Shown here piece after piece: positions 5,503 to 7,122 of a DNA stretch of 7,122 nucleotides. Location: NCBI GenBank assembly GCA_002699725.1, contig PACE01000020.1:29813-36934 (forward strand), given 5' to 3'. The translations under genes and the position numbers were made by a program. Origin of the DNA: Acidimicrobiaceae bacterium (lineage in GTDB: Bacteria > Actinomycetota > Acidimicrobiia > Acidimicrobiales > MedAcidi-G1). Positions within the stretch are counted from its first letter, which is position 1. Every line of letters starts with the position of its first letter. The notes beneath the pieces were generated by a model. It was not told the DNA's origin, did no database searches, and saw nothing but the letters and a program-made list of their open reading frames with translations.

Positions 5503-6528
5503 TCACCAGTCGGCGCCCGCGTCGGCCAGGCGGCGGGCCCGGGCAATCAGGTCGAGCACCAACTGGGCGATGAACTCGCTGGCCTCGCGGGTCGGGTCCT
5601 CGGACTGCCGCACGTAGACGCCTTCGAGCATGCAGGCCAGCTTGAAGGTGCTCATGGCGGCGTACCAGCCGAGGGCCTCGGGCTGACGGCCGGAGCGCTC
5701 CGACCAGCGGGCCACCGCCTCGGCGCGCTTCGGCAGGTCCGGGTCGTCATCGGACCAGCCCGACAGCAGGTAGCCCAGGTCCATCAGTGGGTCCCCGACG
5801 GTGGCGTTCTCCCAGTCGAGCACCGCCAGCAGCCGGGTCGGGACCTCCCGGGCGAACAGCATGTTGTGGCGGTTGAAATCGCCGTGCATGACCCCCGGGA
5901 CCGTCGTGGAGGGCCGATTGGCGGCCAGCCATTCGGTGACCTCGTCGACGCCGGGCAACTCCCGTTGGCGATACGACTCGAGTTGCCCCCGCCAGCGGTC
6001 GACCTGACGCTCGAGGAACCCCTCCGGTCGCCCCAGGTCCGCTATCCCCGCCACCTCGTGGTCGACGGCCGCCAGGGCGCCGAGTGCGTCGAGCATCTCT
6101 TCGGCGATCCGCCTCGTCGCCGCCGGTCCGCCCAACTCGACGGGGACCGGTTCGCCGGCAACGAGGCCGTCGACGAACTCCATGACGTAGAAGACCGCTC
6201 CCGTCACGTCGATATCGGTGCACAGGGCGACCGGCTCGGCGTGGGGCACACCGGTGCCGGCCAGCGCCCGCTGGAACCGGAACTCACGCTCCATGATCCG
6301 GTTGGCACCGTCGACCGACAACGGCACCGCCGCCGGCCGCCGCAGCACCCATCGCTCATCGCCCCGGTGCGCCACGAACACCTCGTTGGACTCGCCCATG
6401 GCGATGCGCTCGAAGCGCAGGTCCGCGCCCCTGCCCAGGTCGGACGCGTCGAACCAGTGACGCAGCGATCCGATGCGCAGGAGTGCCGGGAACGGGTCGG
6501 TATCGGTGGTGCCGTCGGGCTCGCTCAC
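5503..6528 (-). CDS. APH-fold phosphotransferase, ACAD10-like family
   Basis: The 341-residue product has the aminoglycoside-phosphotransferase/choline-kinase fold (PF01636). Brenner's catalytic loop is HGDFNRHN (H215, D217, N222), and the metal-binding DWE follows at 238-240 within LDWENATVGDPLMDLGYL. The N-lobe has VLRRP as the ATP-lysine region (here Arg-rich) and E-R-E-F-R-F-Q for the helix C glutamate. The LGWYAAMSTFKLACMLEGVYVR segment near the C-terminus is typical of proteins related to the kinase part of ACAD10/11, often found with acyl-CoA dehydrogenases and fatty-acid genes. 4-Hydroxyacyl-CoA phosphorylation is known for ACAD10/11, but substrate here is inference. I chose the GTG at 6528; the frame stays open to 6666, which would overlap the divergent hydratase gene. 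No Shine-Dalgarno is seen. The VWA gene begins 34 bp downstream. Confidence 0.88.
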   Translation of the reverse strand: MSEPDGTTDTDPFPALLRIGSLRHWFDASDLGRGADLRFERIAMGESNEVFVAHRGDERWVLRRPAAVPLSVDGANRIMEREFRFQRALAGTGVPHAEPVALCTDIDVTGAVFYVMEFVDGLVAGEPVPVELGGPAATRRIAEEMLDALGALAAVDHEVAGIADLGRPEGFLERQVDRWRGQLESYRQRELPGVDEVTEWLAANRPSTTVPGVMHGDFNRHNMLFAREVPTRLLAVLDWENATVGDPLMDLGYLLSGWSDDDPDLPKRAEAVARWSERSGRQPEALGWYAAMSTFKLACMLEGVYVRQSEDPTREASEFIAQLVLDLIARARRLADAGADW

Positions 6529-6535
6529 GACGCGC

Positions 6536-6541
6536 ACCGTA
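6536..6541 (-). promoter_or_regulatory. Possible -10 element of a leaderless phosphotransferase transcript
   Basis: On the minus strand TACGGT is followed by GCGCGTC and the GTG at 6528. It matches the VWA-gene arrangement except for one extra G. It directly abuts the large dyad at 6542-6577, so a protein bound there could block this promoter. Confidence 0.4.
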
Positions 6542-6577
6542 GCGACGGCCGGGCACCGGTTTCCGGTTGGCCGTCGC
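6542..6577. promoter_or_regulatory. Nested dyad in the divergent control region (operator candidate)
   Basis: GCGACGGCC (6542-6550) and GGCCGTCGC (6569-6577) are perfect inverted repeats of nine bases. Inside them ACCGG (6555-6559) and CCGGT (6563-6567) form a second inverted repeat around TTT. The centres differ by about 1.5 bp, so the halves are nested but not exactly concentric. The dyad lies upstream of both the phosphotransferase and hydratase starts, which suits a shared operator, for example for a TetR-type dimer. It does not resemble the KstR box as I know it. Confidence 0.5.
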
Positions 6578-6591
6578 GACACCACGCCCCA

Positions 6592-6597
6592 TAGCGT
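6592..6597 (+). promoter_or_regulatory. Possible -10 element for the hydratase gene
   Basis: TAGCGT fits TANNNT and would start transcription near 6604, about 30 bases before the ATG. That leader would contain the GGGAG ribosome binding site. The -35 would fall in or next to the dyad at 6542-6577; no good -35 match is seen. Confidence 0.3.
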
Positions 6598-6634
6598 CCT
6601 CGGACACACCAGAACCCGAGACCGGGAGCCCCCA

Positions 6635-7122
6635 ATGCCAATCAACCCCGATGCTGCCGGATCCATCGGCGAGCCCAGCGAGTTCTCCTGGACCTCGAAG
6701 GACAGCCTGCTCTACGCCCTCGGCGTTGGTGCTGGTTCTTCCGACCCCACCGGGTTCGAACTCGAGTTCACGACCGAGAACAGCAACGGCATCACGCAGA
6801 CGGCGCTTCCCACGCAGGTGGTCGTCATGGGCGGCGGACGCACGCCGGGCTTCGGCGACTTCAACCCCATGTTCCTGCTGCACGCCGAACAGCGCATCAC
6901 CCTGCACCAACCACTCCCGGCAGAGGGAACCGCCGTCGCCACCGGCAAGGTCGGCGAGATCTACGACAAGGGCAAGGCGGCGCTGGTCTACCTCGAGACC
7001 GACGTGGCCGACGCCGACGGCAACCCGATGTGGAGCACCAGAGCCGGACTGTTCATCTCCGGTGAGGGCGGCTGGGGTGGCGACCGCGGCCCGTCCAACA
7101 CATGGGAACTCCCCGACCGCGA
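6635..7122 (+). CDS. MaoC-like enoyl-CoA hydratase 2, N-terminal part (3' end cut by window edge)
   Basis: The visible 162 residues match the N-terminal hot-dog half of hydratase-2 (MFE-2 / HSD17B4-like) proteins. Marks include the opening MPINPDAAG, WTSKDSLLYALGVGAG (19-34), HAEQRITLHQPLP (89-101) and IYDKGKAALVYLET (114-127). The glycine-rich end GEGGWGGDRGP lies at 145-155. Such enzymes hydrate (2E)-enoyl-CoA to (3R)-hydroxyacyl-CoA; relatives act on steroid side-chain CoA esters. The catalytic Asp/His hydratase motif lies in the C-terminal hot-dog half, beyond the window, so activity cannot be judged. The ATG at 6635 has GGGAG six bases upstream. The gene is divergent from the phosphotransferase and shares its control region, consistent with a joint role in acyl-CoA or steroid metabolism. 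Confidence 0.9.
   Translation, partial: MPINPDAAGSIGEPSEFSWTSKDSLLYALGVGAGSSDPTGFELEFTTENSNGITQTALPTQVVVMGGGRTPGFGDFNPMFLLHAEQRITLHQPLPAEGTAVATGKVGEIYDKGKAALVYLETDVADADGNPMWSTRAGLFISGEGGWGGDRGPSNTWELPDR

Noticed and set aside
5469..5546. 26-residue N-terminal extension of the VWA protein
   Set aside because: It would overlap the end of the phosphotransferase gene by 44 bp, is Pro/Arg-rich, and the family-like basic segment starts at the ATG at 5468.
3351..5573. Very long plus-strand open frames (403 and 324 codons) opposite the VWA gene
   Set aside because: They mirror the codon bias of the minus-strand gene, lack recognisable domains and ribosome binding sites, and the minus frame has a complete VWA domain with a MIDAS site.
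6529..6666. 46-residue extension of the phosphotransferase
   Set aside because: It would run through the divergent promoter region and into the hydratase coding sequence; the extension does not look like the family.

Overview
This GC-rich window looks like chromosome from an actinobacterium. It carries two WhiB-type iron-sulfur regulators, a family restricted to Actinobacteria and their phages, plus a VWA protein of an actinobacterial layout and a steroid/acyl-CoA type hydratase-2. The non-streptomycete, non-mycobacterial flavour suggests Acidimicrobiia or a relative; that placement is inference. No rRNA, tRNA, CRISPR, transposase or phage gene was seen.

Layout. 1-638 (minus) holds a PhoU-like protein that runs off the left edge. 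676-1815 (minus) is a Na+/phosphate cotransporter directly upstream of it, and the two form an operon. 1816-2052 is a divergent intergenic region that ends in a hairpin-rich leader for the first WhiB gene (2053-2298, plus). 2299-2470 separates convergent genes and contains two tandem strong hairpins. A minus-strand cluster follows, in transcription order: the whiB/whiB2-type gene (3034-3312), tatA (2784-2996) and an unrecognised 87-residue protein (2471-2734). 3313-3458 holds the promoter region of that cluster, with two abutting 14-bp palindromes and a terminator-like hairpin behind the next gene. 3459-5468 (minus) is a 669-residue VWA protein, and 5503-6528 (minus) is an APH-fold phosphotransferase of the ACAD10 type. 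6529-6634 is a divergent promoter region with a large dyad. From 6635 a MaoC/hydratase-2 gene runs off the right edge on the plus strand.

Functionally there are three themes. Phosphate is handled by the transporter and its PhoU partner. Redox-linked transcription and protein export are represented by the two WhiB proteins and TatA. Acyl-CoA or steroid side-chain metabolism is suggested by the phosphotransferase and the hydratase, which share one divergent control region. No coherent new defence or biosynthetic system is visible. The most interesting signals are regulatory: a near-identical TACGGT/CGCGTC/start-codon arrangement at two neighbouring genes (and a looser one at tatA) that suggests leaderless transcripts, the tandem palindrome at the whiB2-type promoter, the dyad between the phosphotransferase and hydratase genes, and the structured leader and tail of the first whiB gene.
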